DNA of 64,000 nt from an uncultured Bacteroidales bacterium (lineage in GTDB: Bacteria; Bacteroidota; Bacteroidia; Bacteroidales; UBA932). The notes below the pieces were generated by a model. It saw only the letters and a program-made list of their open reading frames with translations, searched no databases and had not been told where the DNA came from. The translations under genes were made by a program, and so were the position numbers. The stretch spans positions 146,681-210,680 of the forward strand of contig ONEX01000005.1 of the NCBI GenBank assembly GCA_900316955.1, read 5' to 3'. This document shows, one piece after another, positions 27,711 through 36,674 of the stretch; positions within the stretch are counted from its first letter, which is position 1, and each line of letters starts with the position of its first letter.

Positions 27711-29912
27711 ATGAAAAAAACCGTATTGTCGGCGGCCTTCGCCGCCTTGTGCCTCTGCGCAGGTGCGCAGGAGGTCGAAAAGCAGGAAAGACTGGACTCT
27801 GTCGTCGTTTCCGCTTCCCGTGCCGGGACACACACGCCTGTAACACACACCGATGTGGGCAAGGACGCCCTTCGCGCCGCCAGCCCCATGCAATCCCTGC
27901 CGATGGCGCTGAACCTGCTGCCGTCCGTGGTCACCTACAATGAAGGCGGCACCGGACTGGGCAACTCGGCGATGACCATCCGCGGCTCCAAGGGGTCACA
28001 GATCAACGTGACCCTGAACGGCATCACCCTGAACGACGCGGAGTCCCAGGAAGTGTTCTGGGTCAACATCCCCGCCCTGACGTCCCTGCTGTCCAGCGTC
28101 CAGGTCCAGCGCGGCCTGGGTACGTCGGCCAACGGCGCGGGCGCCTTCGGGGCCAGCGTCAATATGAACACGGCCTTCGTCACGCCGGATCCGGCCTTCC
28201 GCTGGGAGGTGTCCGCCGGCTCGTACGGGACGTACCTGACCACGGTGTCGGCGATGTCCGGCCTGCTGCCCTCCGGCCTGTATTTCAGCCTGGCGTATTC
28301 GGCCGGGAAGACGGACGGCTACATCCGGAACGCCGGGGTGGGCTCCGCCTCGCTCTTCGGCGTGGTCGGCTGGCTCAAGGGACGCAACTCGCTGCGGTTC
28401 ACCTATCTGATGGGCGACCAGCGGAGCGGCATCACCTGGGACGGCATCTCCCCGGAGATGTATGCCATCGACCGCACTTACAACGGCGCCGGCGAGTATG
28501 TCGATGACAGCGGGAAAACCTGCTACTACCCGAACCAGACCGACAACTACGCCCAGCACCATCTCCAGCTCAATTACACCCGCCGCCTGACGGACCGCCT
28601 GACCTGGGCCAATACGGCCGATTACACGCGGGGCGACGGCTACGACGAGTACTACAAGACGGGCCGGAAGTTCGCCGAGTTCGGCTATCCTTTCTCCGCG
28701 TGGCAGGGCCAGAAGAAGAGCGACATGATCTACCGGAAGCGGATGGACAACGACCTGTACGTGCTGCAGTCGGAGCTTCGGTATGTGGGGGAGAGCCTGC
28801 GCGTGAACGGGGGAGTGAACCTCTCGCGGTATATCGGCGGGCATTGGGGCGAGATGCTTTGGGCGCGCCTCCTGGGCCCGAATTACGATTACGCGTTGAT
28901 GAACCGGGACGAGACCTGGTACCGGAACACAGGTACCAAGCAGGAAGTCAGTGCGTTCCTCCGCTCTGAATATCAGCCGCTTCCGTGGCTGACGGCCTAT
29001 GCGGACCTCCAGTACCGGCACATCGGCTATTCGCTCGTGGGCCGGGACGACAAGGCGAGTTCCGTTCCGCTCGACTATCACGAGAAATGGGATTTCTTCA
29101 ATCCCCGGGCGGGCGTGACGGCCCTGTTCGGCGCCCATAAGCTGTACGCTTCCGCCGCCATCGGCCACCGCGAGCCCGGCAAGAGCGACATCAAGGAAAA
29201 CATCAAGGGGGAGATGATCCCCATCCGGCCCGAGTCCATGCTGGACATCGAGGCGGGCTACCAGTTCGCCGGGGAGCGTTTCACCGCATCGGCGAACGTC
29301 TATCTGATGGAATACAGGGACATGCTCTTGGAGACGGGCAAGCTGAGCACGTCCGGCTATGCGATCAAGGAGAACGTGGGCCGGGGCTGGCGCCGGGGTG
29401 TCGAGCTCGCGGCCGCATGGGTCCCCGCCTCCTGGGTCCGGGCCGATGCGAACCTGACGCTCTCCACCAACAAGCTGCGCTCCTTCAGCGCCTATCTCGA
29501 GAACTGGGTGGACGGGGGATACAAGCAGGAGACCTATGAGAATACGACCATGCTCCTCTCTCCGTCCGTCGTCGGTATGGGCCGAATCGCCCTCACGCCT
29601 TTCAGCGGCTGGTGGAAACCGCTTTCATTGACCTTGAGCGGCAAGTACGTCGGGAAACAGTATTGGGACAATACGCAGAACGAGGGCCGCAGCATTCCGG
29701 CCTGGTTCGTCACCGATCTCTCCCTGACCCATTCCTTCCCGCTTCCGACGGGTTCCCTGGGCATTTCAGTGTTCGTCAACAACCTGTTGAACAAGGCCTA
29801 TTATGCCAATGCATGGGTCTACAGGGCTTGGGATGGCGGCGAGTATGTGGAGGCCGGTCTGTACCCACAGGCACTCCGGAATCTTATGGTAAAATTTACT
29901 TATAGTTTTTAA
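27711..29912 (+). CDS. TonB-dependent outer-membrane receptor, probable thiamin transporter
   Basis: 733 residues. A signal peptide (VLSAAFAALCLCAGAQ) is followed by a plug domain (SVVVSASRAGT to about residue 150, with MTIRGSKGSQINVTLNGITLND) and a 22-strand-type barrel ending in the terminal aromatic motif MVKFTYSF. The specific assignment comes from the TPP riboswitch directly upstream: in Bacteroides the riboswitch-controlled OMP imports thiamin (from memory). The inner-membrane partner (PnuT type) is not in the window. Confidence 0.88.
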   Translation: MKKTVLSAAFAALCLCAGAQEVEKQERLDSVVVSASRAGTHTPVTHTDVGKDALRAASPMQSLPMALNLLPSVVTYNEGGTGLGNSAMTIRGSKGSQINVTLNGITLNDAESQEVFWVNIPALTSLLSSVQVQRGLGTSANGAGAFGASVNMNTAFVTPDPAFRWEVSAGSYGTYLTTVSAMSGLLPSGLYFSLAYSAGKTDGYIRNAGVGSASLFGVVGWLKGRNSLRFTYLMGDQRSGITWDGISPEMYAIDRTYNGAGEYVDDSGKTCYYPNQTDNYAQHHLQLNYTRRLTDRLTWANTADYTRGDGYDEYYKTGRKFAEFGYPFSAWQGQKKSDMIYRKRMDNDLYVLQSELRYVGESLRVNGGVNLSRYIGGHWGEMLWARLLGPNYDYALMNRDETWYRNTGTKQEVSAFLRSEYQPLPWLTAYADLQYRHIGYSLVGRDDKASSVPLDYHEKWDFFNPRAGVTALFGAHKLYASAAIGHREPGKSDIKENIKGEMIPIRPESMLDIEAGYQFAGERFTASANVYLMEYRDMLLETGKLSTSGYAIKENVGRGWRRGVELAAAWVPASWVRADANLTLSTNKLRSFSAYLENWVDGGYKQETYENTTMLLSPSVVGMGRIALTPFSGWWKPLSLTLSGKYVGKQYWDNTQNEGRSIPAWFVTDLSLTHSFPLPTGSLGISVFVNNLLNKAYYANAWVYRAWDGGEYVEAGLYPQALRNLMVKFTYSF

Positions 29913-29947
29913 AGAAATTTATTAATAAAATATTTATTCAAAAAAAT

Positions 29948-29977
29948 TTGCAGATAAAGAAACTTTGCGTATCTTTG
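29948..29977 (+). promoter_or_regulatory. strong intergenic promoter
   Basis: TTG at 29948-29950, 19-nt spacer, TATCTTTG at 29970-29977, a full consensus match. It points at the 150-bp stretch before the 30093 terminator, where there is no clear gene. Confidence 0.75.
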
Positions 29978-29983
29978 TCCTTG

Positions 29984-30129
29984 AAAAAGGTAGGCCCGTG
30001 ACGGGACGGCCCTTTTCAGAAGACAAAACGCTTCTTCTAACCAGTACAATTAACCTTCTTCTGAGTAAGAATACACTACTAACTAACCAAGAACAGGGCT
30101 CGCAGTGATTGCGAGCCCTGTCCTTTTCC
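29984..30129 (+). ncRNA. candidate small RNA (promoter-to-terminator unit)
   Basis: A consensus promoter (-7 at 29970-29977) and a perfect terminator (30093-30129) frame about 145 nt. The 5' part can fold (GAAAAGG-type arm near 29983 with CCTTTTC near 30011, and GGCCCGT/ACGGG inside). The middle (30020-30090) is unstructured, pyrimidine-rich and contains CTTCTTCTAA and CTTCTTCTGA. A 36-codon GTG frame (29998-30108) exists but has no ribosome site. I do not recognise an Rfam family. It could also be a short leader-type peptide gene. Confidence 0.5.
30093..30129 (+). terminator. rho-independent terminator
   Basis: ACAGGGCTCGCA (30093-30104) pairs perfectly over 12 bp with TGCGAGCCCTGT (30110-30121), 5-nt loop GTGAT, followed by CCTTTTCC. 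The T-rich side is on the plus strand, so it serves the 29.98-kb unit rather than trmD. Confidence 0.85.
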
Positions 30130-30145
30130 ATTGTATTCCAACCGG

Positions 30146-30820
30146 TTAGTCGAGGAGTTTGGGACGGCGTTCCTTCGTCCGCTGGAGGGCCTGCTCGTCC
30201 TGCCAGGCCTGGATGAGCTTGGGATTGCCGGAGAGGAGGACGTCCGGAACCTTCCAGCCGTTGAATTCGGCCGGGCGGGTGTAGACGGGCGGGGAGACTA
30301 GACCGTCCTGGAAAGAGTCGGAGAGGGCGGAGGTTTCGTCGGTGAGGACGCCCGGGATCAGGCGGATGATGCTGTCCGCGAGGAGGGCGGCCGGGATTTC
30401 ACCGCCGCTGACCACGAAGTCGCCCACGGAGATCTCCCGCGTCACGAGATGTTCGCGGATGCGCTCGTCGATGCCTTTGTAGTGGCCGCACAGGATGATG
30501 ATGTTCTCCTTGAGGGACAGCTCGTTGGCAATGCCCTGGTCCAGGATCTCGCCGTCCGGGGCCATGTAGATGACCTCGTCGTACTCCCTTTCGGCCTTCA
30601 GCTCCTCGATCATCCGGAACACGGGCTCCACCATCATGACCATGCCGGCGTCGCCGCCGTAGCAGTAGTCGTCCACGGTCAGACGCGGCCCGAGGCCGTA
30701 TTTGCGGAGATTGTGGACGTGGATTTCCACCAGGCCTTTCTTGACGGCGCGGCCGGGGATGGAATGGCTCAGCGGGCTCTCGAGGAGCTCCGGTACGACG
30801 GTGAGGATATCGATGCGCAT
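30146..30820 (-). CDS. trmD: tRNA (guanine-37-N1)-methyltransferase
   Basis: 224 residues, SPOUT family. N-terminus [21 protein letters not shown]; the SAM-binding trefoil knot is visible in [23 protein letters not shown] and [29 protein letters not shown]. It methylates G37 of tRNAs reading CNN codons, preventing frameshifts. It is monocistronic here, from a TACATTTGC -7 box at 30840-30848. Confidence 0.96.
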   Translation of the reverse strand: MRIDILTVVPELLESPLSHSIPGRAVKKGLVEIHVHNLRKYGLGPRLTVDDYCYGGDAGMVMMVEPVFRMIEELKAEREYDEVIYMAPDGEILDQGIANELSLKENIIILCGHYKGIDERIREHLVTREISVGDFVVSGGEIPAALLADSIIRLIPGVLTDETSALSDSFQDGLVSPPVYTRPAEFNGWKVPDVLLSGNPKLIQAWQDEQALQRTKERRPKLLD

Positions 30821-30839
30821 GCTTTTTCGGTTAGGTCCT

Positions 30840-30879
30840 GCAAATGTAATATTTATTGTCGAAAAAATGTTATCTTTGC
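30840..30879. promoter_or_regulatory. divergent promoters of trmD and the DUF349 gene
   Basis: Minus-strand TACATTTGC at 30840-30848 (20 nt before the trmD ATG) and plus-strand TATCTTTGC at 30871-30879 (34 nt before the ATG at 30914). Confidence 0.72.
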
Positions 30880-30913
30880 AATTCGTATGTTAAACTTTTG
30901 AACACCATTTATC

Positions 30914-32869
30914 ATGAGTGAAGAATTGAAGCCTGAGGTCCTCGAAACCGTCAACGAGACCTTAGATGTAGCGCAGGAAGCGTCCCAGGAAACCGTGGAA
31001 GAGACTGTGGAAGAAGTTGTCGAAGAAGTGGCTGAAGAAGCGGCCGAGGAAGTGAAGGAAGAAGCGGAGGAGAAGCCCGTCGTGGAGGAAGTGAAGGAAT
31101 CTGTGGAAGAGGCGAAGGAAGCGGTGGTCAATTTCGGTGAGAAGACCCTCGCCGAACTGTCCGGACTGTTCCAGGAATTGACGGAAAGTGTCGACCGGAT
31201 GAAGCGTTCCAAGGAGGCTGAGGCCATCAAGTCCGCCTTCTACAAGCGTCTGTCTCGCGAAAAGGCGGAGGCCGGCGAGGATGCGACCGTCGATGAACCC
31301 GATGCCGATACCGTGGAGGAGATCGCCCCGACCGAACCGCTGGAGAGCGCGCCCGTGAGCCCGTTCGCCGCCATCGAGGCCGGATTCAAGTCCCTCTACA
31401 ATAAGTATAAGAAGGAGCGTGCGGAATACAACCGCCAGCTCGACGCCGAGCGCGAGGCCAACCTCGTGAAGAAGCAGGCCATCATCGAGGACCTGAAGGC
31501 CCTCGTCGAGGAGCAGGGCGACATGAAGGACGCCTTCCCGAAGTTCCGCGAGATCCAGAACCGCTGGCGCGAGACCGGTCCGGTCCCGCAGCAGAACTTC
31601 CGCGACGTGAACGACACCTACCAGTTGTACGTGGAGAAGTTCTACGACCTCGTGCAGATCAACCGCGAGCTCCGCGACCTGGATTTCCGCAAGAACCTCG
31701 AGGCCAAGACCGAGTTCTGCGAGCAGGCCGAGGCCCTCGCCGAGAGCGAGGACGTCGTGGGCGCCTTCAAGGAGCTCCAGAAGCTGCATGAGCAGTGGAA
31801 GGAGTACGGCCCCGTGGCCAAGGAATTCCGCGATTCCATCTGGGACCGCTTCCGCGCCGCCACCGCCGTCATCAACAAGAAGTACCAGGCCCATTTCGAA
31901 GGTCTGAAGGAGCAGCACGCCGCGAACCTGGAGGCGAAGACCGCCCTCTGCGAGAAGGTCGAGGCCATCGCCGAACAGGAGATCGCCTCCTCCAACCAGT
32001 GGAACGCCCTCTCCAAGGAGATCGAGGCCATCCAGGCCGAATGGCGCAAGATCGGCTTCGCCACCCGCAAGGACAACCAGAAGGTGTACGACCGTTTCCG
32101 CGCCGCCTGCGACAAGTTCTTCAGCCGCAAGCGCGAGTACTACAACGAGTTCAAGGACAGCATGAACGACAACATGGCGAAGAAACTCGCCATCATCGAG
32201 CAGGCCGAGGCCCTCAAGGGCAGCACTGACTGGAAGAAGACTTCCGACGCCCTGATCGAACTCCAGCGCCAGTGGAAGGAGATCGGCGCCGTGCCGCGCA
32301 AGAAGTCCGAGCAGCTCTGGAAGCGCTTCCGCGCCGCCTGCGACGCTTTCTTCAACGAGCGTGACAAGCAGGGCAAGCCGGAGAACGACTTCTACGGCAA
32401 CCTCAAGGCGAAGCGGGCCCTCATCGAGGAGATCGAGGCCTATGTCCCCGCGGACGCCGAGGCCGATGCCGAGGCCGCGCGCGGCTTTGCCGAGCGCTGG
32501 AGCGCCATCGGTTTCGTGCCGTTCAAGGAGAAGGAGGCCGTGGGCGCCGCCTACAAGGCCGCCATGCAGGCCAAGTTCCCGGAATGGGGACGGGGCGGCC
32601 GCCGCGAAGGCGGTCGCGGACCCGTCCGCGAGCCGCGCGGAAACCGGCCGCTCACCGAGAAGGACAAGCTCACCCTCAAGTACAACCAGCTCCAGCAGGA
32701 CATCCAGACCTACGAGAACAACATCGGCTTCTTCGGCCTGTCGAAGGGCGCCGAGCAGCTCAAGGCCCAGATGCAGCAGCGTATCGACGCCGCCAAGGAG
32801 GACCTCAAGAAGCTGGAGGCGGAAATCCGCGAACTCGTCGCCAAGGAGGCCGAGGAGAACAACGACTAA
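30914..32869 (+). CDS. DUF349-repeat coiled-coil protein
   Basis: 651 residues. Residues 1-75 are an extremely acidic, low-complexity region (repeats of VEE/EEV/EVAEEA type). From about residue 160 onward come at least five DUF349 units of the form (L)xxxxxxFxxLQxxWKEIGPVPxxxxxxLWxRFRAAxDxFF, for example KFREIQNRWRETGPVP and IELQRQWKEIGAVP. A basic GGRRE/RGPVRE linker and a C-terminal coiled coil follow. There is no signal peptide. The function is unknown. It precedes yidC by 9 bp, so the two are probably cotranscribed. Confidence 0.85.
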   Translation: MSEELKPEVLETVNETLDVAQEASQETVEETVEEVVEEVAEEAAEEVKEEAEEKPVVEEVKESVEEAKEAVVNFGEKTLAELSGLFQELTESVDRMKRSKEAEAIKSAFYKRLSREKAEAGEDATVDEPDADTVEEIAPTEPLESAPVSPFAAIEAGFKSLYNKYKKERAEYNRQLDAEREANLVKKQAIIEDLKALVEEQGDMKDAFPKFREIQNRWRETGPVPQQNFRDVNDTYQLYVEKFYDLVQINRELRDLDFRKNLEAKTEFCEQAEALAESEDVVGAFKELQKLHEQWKEYGPVAKEFRDSIWDRFRAATAVINKKYQAHFEGLKEQHAANLEAKTALCEKVEAIAEQEIASSNQWNALSKEIEAIQAEWRKIGFATRKDNQKVYDRFRAACDKFFSRKREYYNEFKDSMNDNMAKKLAIIEQAEALKGSTDWKKTSDALIELQRQWKEIGAVPRKKSEQLWKRFRAACDAFFNERDKQGKPENDFYGNLKAKRALIEEIEAYVPADAEADAEAARGFAERWSAIGFVPFKEKEAVGAAYKAAMQAKFPEWGRGGRREGGRGPVREPRGNRPLTEKDKLTLKYNQLQQDIQTYENNIGFFGLSKGAEQLKAQMQQRIDAAKEDLKKLEAEIRELVAKEAEENND

Positions 32870-32878
32870 ACCCGGACT

Positions 32879-34750
32879 ATGGATAAAAACTCAATCATCG
32901 GCTGGGTCCTGATCGCCTTGCTCATGATCGGCTTCTTCGGCTACCAGAGCCGGCAGGTCCGCAAGCAGCAGGAGTGGCAGGCGCAGCTGGATTCTATTGC
33001 GCGCGTCGAGGCCTACAAGCAGGACAGCATCCGCGCCGCCTATCTCGCCGAGCACCCGGAGGATACGGTGGTCGCTGCCCTGCCTACGCCGGCGGCCGTG
33101 TACAGCGATTCCCTGCTGAACGCCGCCGCCAACGACGAGGCTCAGACCGTCACCCTCGAGAACGAGAAGCTGGAGATCGTCTTCACCACGCTGGGCGCCC
33201 AGCCGCTCTCCGTGCGCGTGAAGGACTATCAGACGTACGACAAGTCTGACCTGTACATCCTTGCTGAAGGCAAGTCCCAGCTGGGCTTCGTCGTGTACGC
33301 CCCGACCGCCGTGGACACCCGGAAGTTCAACTTCCAGTATGTCCCGGAGGCCTCCACCGATTCCACCGTCGTGATGCGCCTCCCGTTCTCGGGCGGCGGT
33401 TACATCGAGGAAACCTACACCCTGATGAAGGACTCCTACTCGGTGAACCAGGTGCTCTCCTTCGTGAACATGGAGAATCTGATCCCGCGCAACGTGGGCA
33501 GCATCGACGTGGATTTCGAGGCCGTCATCCCGCGGATGGAGAAGGGTTACAAGAACGAGAGCCAGTACTCCCGCCTGAACTACTACTTCCCGGACGACAA
33601 GAAGCCCGAGAACATCGGCAACGGCCGCAAGGGCGCCAAGCGTTTCGACAACAAGATCGAGTGGTTCGCCTTCCAGCAGCAGTTCTTCTCCGCGATCATG
33701 CGGGCGCCGAAGGACTTCACGTACGGCGAGTTCAGCATCGATTTCATGGGCAAGGACCACCCGAGCCAGGACCTGATGGCCTGCTCCGCGCAGATGCGGG
33801 CGGACATCCAGCCCGGCGCGCCGCGGATCGACATCCCCTTCGAGTTCTATTTCGGCCCCAACGACTACAAGGGCCTGAAGGCCTATGACCACGCCTACGA
33901 GAAGGTGATTCCGCTGGGCGGCAAATGGATCGGCTGGTTCACCAAGTGGGTGATCATCCCGCTGTTCGACTGGCTGAGCAAGTTCATCAAGAGCTTCGGC
34001 CTCATCATCCTCCTGATGACGATCTTCATCAAGCTGGTCGTCCTCCCGTTCGCCTACAAGAGCCTCTCTTCCTCCGCGAAGATGCAGGTCCTCCGGCCCG
34101 AACTGGACAAGATCAACGCCAAGTATCCCAAGCAGGAAGACGCGATGAAGAAGCAGCAGGCGACGATGGACCTGTACAAGAAGGCGGGCGTCAACATGAT
34201 GGGCGGCTGTCTCCCGATGCTCCTCCAGATGCCGATCCTGTGGGCGATGTTCCGGTTCTTCCCGGCCTCCATCCAGCTGCGCCAGCAGCCGTTCCTGTGG
34301 GCCGAGGACCTCTCCGCCTATGATGACGTCATCCATTGGGGCACGAGCGTCTTCGGGATGGACCACATCTCCCTGTTCGCCCTCCTGATGGCCCTGTCCA
34401 TGTTCTTCTACTCGCGCGTGACGATGCAGAACCAGAGCACCGGCGACGATCCGAACGCGAAGATGATGCGCTTCATGAGCCTCTATATGATGCCGATCAT
34501 GATGTTCCTCATCTGTAACAACCTCTCCTCCGGCCTCAGCTACTACTACCTCCTCTCCAACCTCATCACGATGCTGGAGACCTGGATCATCAAGAAGTGG
34601 TTCGTCCATCCGGAAGAGATCCTCGCGAAGCTCAAGGCGGCCGAAGGCAAGCCGGCGCCCAAGTCCAAGTGGCAGCAGCGCCTGGAAGAGGCCCAGAAGA
34701 TGCAGCGTGAAATGCAGAAACAGCAGGCCAAGAAAAATGGTAAGCGATAA
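32879..34750 (+). CDS. yidC: membrane protein insertase YidC
   Basis: 623 residues, Gram-negative type. TM1 is at residues 7-24 (IGWVLIALLMIGFFGY), followed by a large periplasmic beta-sandwich (about 75-340). The conserved insertase core has four further TM segments, including SFGLIILLMTIFIKLVVLPF and MMGGCLPMLLQMPILWAMFRFFP, and a lysine/glutamine-rich cytoplasmic tail that may contact ribosomes. It inserts and folds inner-membrane proteins with or without SecYEG. It overlaps the next gene by 14 bp. Confidence 0.96.
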   Translation: MDKNSIIGWVLIALLMIGFFGYQSRQVRKQQEWQAQLDSIARVEAYKQDSIRAAYLAEHPEDTVVAALPTPAAVYSDSLLNAAANDEAQTVTLENEKLEIVFTTLGAQPLSVRVKDYQTYDKSDLYILAEGKSQLGFVVYAPTAVDTRKFNFQYVPEASTDSTVVMRLPFSGGGYIEETYTLMKDSYSVNQVLSFVNMENLIPRNVGSIDVDFEAVIPRMEKGYKNESQYSRLNYYFPDDKKPENIGNGRKGAKRFDNKIEWFAFQQQFFSAIMRAPKDFTYGEFSIDFMGKDHPSQDLMACSAQMRADIQPGAPRIDIPFEFYFGPNDYKGLKAYDHAYEKVIPLGGKWIGWFTKWVIIPLFDWLSKFIKSFGLIILLMTIFIKLVVLPFAYKSLSSSAKMQVLRPELDKINAKYPKQEDAMKKQQATMDLYKKAGVNMMGGCLPMLLQMPILWAMFRFFPASIQLRQQPFLWAEDLSAYDDVIHWGTSVFGMDHISLFALLMALSMFFYSRVTMQNQSTGDDPNAKMMRFMSLYMMPIMMFLICNNLSSGLSYYYLLSNLITMLETWIIKKWFVHPEEILAKLKAAEGKPAPKSKWQQRLEEAQKMQREMQKQQAKKNGKR

Positions 34751-35399
34751 TCTGAAAGCCCTTTACGAGAAACTGCCATCAGCCGTGAAACTGGTGGCAG
34801 TTTCCAAATTCCACCCGGTCTCCCGCCTGATGGAGGCCTACGAGGCCGGCCAGCGTGTCTTCGGGGAGAACCGGCCGCAGGAACTGGCGCAGAAAGTGCC
34901 CCAGATGCCTTCGGATGTCGAATGGCACTTCATCGGCCATCTCCAGACCAACAAGCTCAAGCTCGTGCTCCCGTACGTCTCCCTGGTCCAGTCGGTGGAT
35001 TCTTTCCATCTGCTGGAAGCGATCGACAAATGGGGGAGCGACAACGGCAAAACCGTCGATGTCCTCCTGGAACTCCACCTTGGTGCCGAAGAAACCAAGC
35101 ACGGATTCTCTGAAGAAGAGATTGTTACGATACTCAATACCGCCGGGGAGGGTGGCTCTCATATCCGGATTCGGGGTCTCATGGGGATGGCAACGAATAC
35201 GGAGGACAAGGGGGTGATCGAGGCGGATTTCGCCAGGATCGAGGCGCTGTTCCAGCGGATCCGGGCGGAGCATCCGGAGCTTCGGAATACCTTCACGGAA
35301 CTATCCATCGGGATGTCCGGGGACTGGCCGATTGCCGTCCGGCACGGCGCCACGATGGTGCGTATCGGCACGGATATCTTCGGGGAACGGGAATACTAA
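34737..35399 (+). CDS. YggS/PLPBP-family pyridoxal phosphate homeostasis protein
   Basis: 220 residues forming the single alanine-racemase-like barrel. The PLP lysine is K24 in LVAVSKFHP. FGENRPQEL, WHFIGHLQTNK, ELHLGAEETKHG, RGLMGMAT, LSIGMSGDWPIAVRHGATMVRIGTDIFG are the family signatures, in order. It binds PLP and affects vitamin B6 and amino-acid homeostasis but is not itself an enzyme (family knowledge). The ATG at 34737 overlaps the yidC end; the longer frame upstream has no YggS similarity. Confidence 0.93.
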   Translation: MVSDNLKALYEKLPSAVKLVAVSKFHPVSRLMEAYEAGQRVFGENRPQELAQKVPQMPSDVEWHFIGHLQTNKLKLVLPYVSLVQSVDSFHLLEAIDKWGSDNGKTVDVLLELHLGAEETKHGFSEEEIVTILNTAGEGGSHIRIRGLMGMATNTEDKGVIEADFARIEALFQRIRAEHPELRNTFTELSIGMSGDWPIAVRHGATMVRIGTDIFGEREY

Positions 35400-35434
35400 A
35401 AAAAGCGGCTCGCAAATGTGCGGGCCGCTTTTTT
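35398..35434. terminator. bidirectional terminator
   Basis: AAAAGCGGC(T)CGCA pairs with TGCG(G)GCCGCTTTT around a 4-nt loop, with A-run before and T-run after. It closes the DUF349-yidC-yggS unit (+) and the OmpA-family gene (-). Confidence 0.85.
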
Positions 35435-35455
35435 GGATGGTTCCGTGCCGATGCC

Positions 35456-36541
35456 TTACCGGATCCGGCAGGTGACGGCGCGGTTCTTCTCGCCGGAGAA
35501 GGGCTGGACCTTGTCGCCGTGGGCGGCGGTCGAGATGCGGGCCTGGTCGATGCCGCGGCTCACGAGGTACTGGCGGACGGCGATCACGCGCTGCTCGGAC
35601 AGCTCCTGGTTGATCTCGGCGTTGCCGGTCTGCTTGTCGGCGTAGCCGTCCAGCTTGAGCTTGGCGTCCGGGGTGTTGCGCATGAAGCTGACGAGGCGAT
35701 TCAGCGTGTTCACCTGGTCGTCGCGGATGACGGACTTGTTCAGGTCGAAGAAGATGTCCACGTCGGCGCCCTGGTAGATGGGCTGCTCGGCCGGTTCCTG
35801 CCTGGCGGGTTCCGGACGGTATTCCTGCTTGGGCTCTTCCTTCTTGGGCGCGGGCTTATACTCCTGGGCCGGCGCGGCGACGACCGGCTTCGGCCTGCGG
35901 GGCTGGCCGCCGAGGTTGATTTTCAGACCGCCGAGGACCGCCATATGCACGTCGAATCCGAGTTTGCTCTCGCAGATGCGGGAATTGAAGGTCTCCGGAT
36001 AGAAGTGGGCGTCGCATTCCAGGTTGAGGGCGATCCGGTCCGTCAGACGGAGATCCAGGCCCAGGCCGGGACGGATGCTCCAGAAGGACTTGACGGGCTG
36101 CCAGAGGGCGCCGAAATACTCCGTGGCGGCCAGTTCGTTCGCCTTCTTGTTCTCCAGGCCCACGGCCAGGCCGGCGCCGACGAAGCTGTACACCGAGACG
36201 GGACGGTCCGGGCGCCAGCCGAAGATGGCGGAACTCCAGTCGAGGGTGAGGTCCAGGTTCGGCTGGACGAACTGGAATCCATAGATGGTCTTCGTGTCCA
36301 GGGAGGCGTGCTTCGCATTCCAGCCGTTCACCGCGAGCCGGGCGCCCCAGAATTCATCGAAGCGGTAGCCGATGGTGACCTGGGCGGCCGGGGAAAGCAG
36401 CTTGGCGAAGTCGCCCGCCTCGGAGAAGTCGTAGGAGGCGCCGCCTTGCAGCTGGATGTAAGGGTACGGAGTGAAATCCTGAGCCGCGGCGCCAAAAGTG
36501 ATGGCGGCGAAAAGGGACAGGACAAGCGTTATTCTTTTCAT
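35456..36541 (-). CDS. OmpA-family outer-membrane protein
   Basis: 361 residues. Signal peptide ITLVLSLFAAITFGAAAQ; an N-terminal beta-barrel-like domain (about 20-215); a Pro/Lys/Glu linker (PKPVVAAPAQEYKPAPKKEE region); and a C-terminal OmpA peptidoglycan-binding domain with DIFFDLNKSVIRDD and LDGYADKQTGNAEINQELSEQRV. It anchors the outer membrane to peptidoglycan. The ATG at 36541 is preferred: the earlier in-frame start is a TTG at 36565 only 7 nt after the -7 box and would put charged residues before the signal peptide. Confidence 0.92.
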   Translation of the reverse strand: MKRITLVLSLFAAITFGAAAQDFTPYPYIQLQGGASYDFSEAGDFAKLLSPAAQVTIGYRFDEFWGARLAVNGWNAKHASLDTKTIYGFQFVQPNLDLTLDWSSAIFGWRPDRPVSVYSFVGAGLAVGLENKKANELAATEYFGALWQPVKSFWSIRPGLGLDLRLTDRIALNLECDAHFYPETFNSRICESKLGFDVHMAVLGGLKINLGGQPRRPKPVVAAPAQEYKPAPKKEEPKQEYRPEPARQEPAEQPIYQGADVDIFFDLNKSVIRDDQVNTLNRLVSFMRNTPDAKLKLDGYADKQTGNAEINQELSEQRVIAVRQYLVSRGIDQARISTAAHGDKVQPFSGEKNRAVTCRIR

Positions 36542-36572
36542 AGGGATGTATTTAAGGATTTTCAAATGTGCG

Positions 36573-36581
36573 GCAAAGATA
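36573..36581 (-). promoter_or_regulatory. -7 box of the OmpA-family gene
   Basis: TATCTTTGC on the minus strand, 31 nt before the ATG, giving a leader of about 28 nt. It lies directly after the T-run of the gapA terminator. Confidence 0.72.
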
Positions 36582-36589
36582 ATAAAAAA

Positions 36590-36629
36590 AGTACAAAAAA
36601 AGAAGCAGATTCCCGAAGGAACCTGCTTC
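36590..36629 (-). terminator. terminator of gapA
   Basis: On the minus strand GAAGCAGGTTCC pairs with GGAATCTGCTTC around a stable TTCG tetraloop and is followed by a run of T. It separates gapA from the OmpA-family gene. Confidence 0.85.
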
Positions 36630-36674
36630 CATACAGACTCTTGAAAGAGTTTGCTTCTTCAGTGCCTGACGGAC

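Noticed and set aside
29998-30108. 36-codon GTG frame inside the candidate small RNA
   Set aside because: No ribosome site and a start inside a hairpin; kept only as an alternative explanation.
30856-30879. -33 element for the DUF349 gene at TTG 30856-30858
   Set aside because: The spacing to the -7 box is only 12 nt, against 19-20 nt at the well-supported promoters here.
36590-36660. Possible riboswitch or leader upstream of the OmpA-family gene
   Set aside because: The structure is a TTCG-loop hairpin plus T-run in the gapA direction; it is explained as the gapA terminator.
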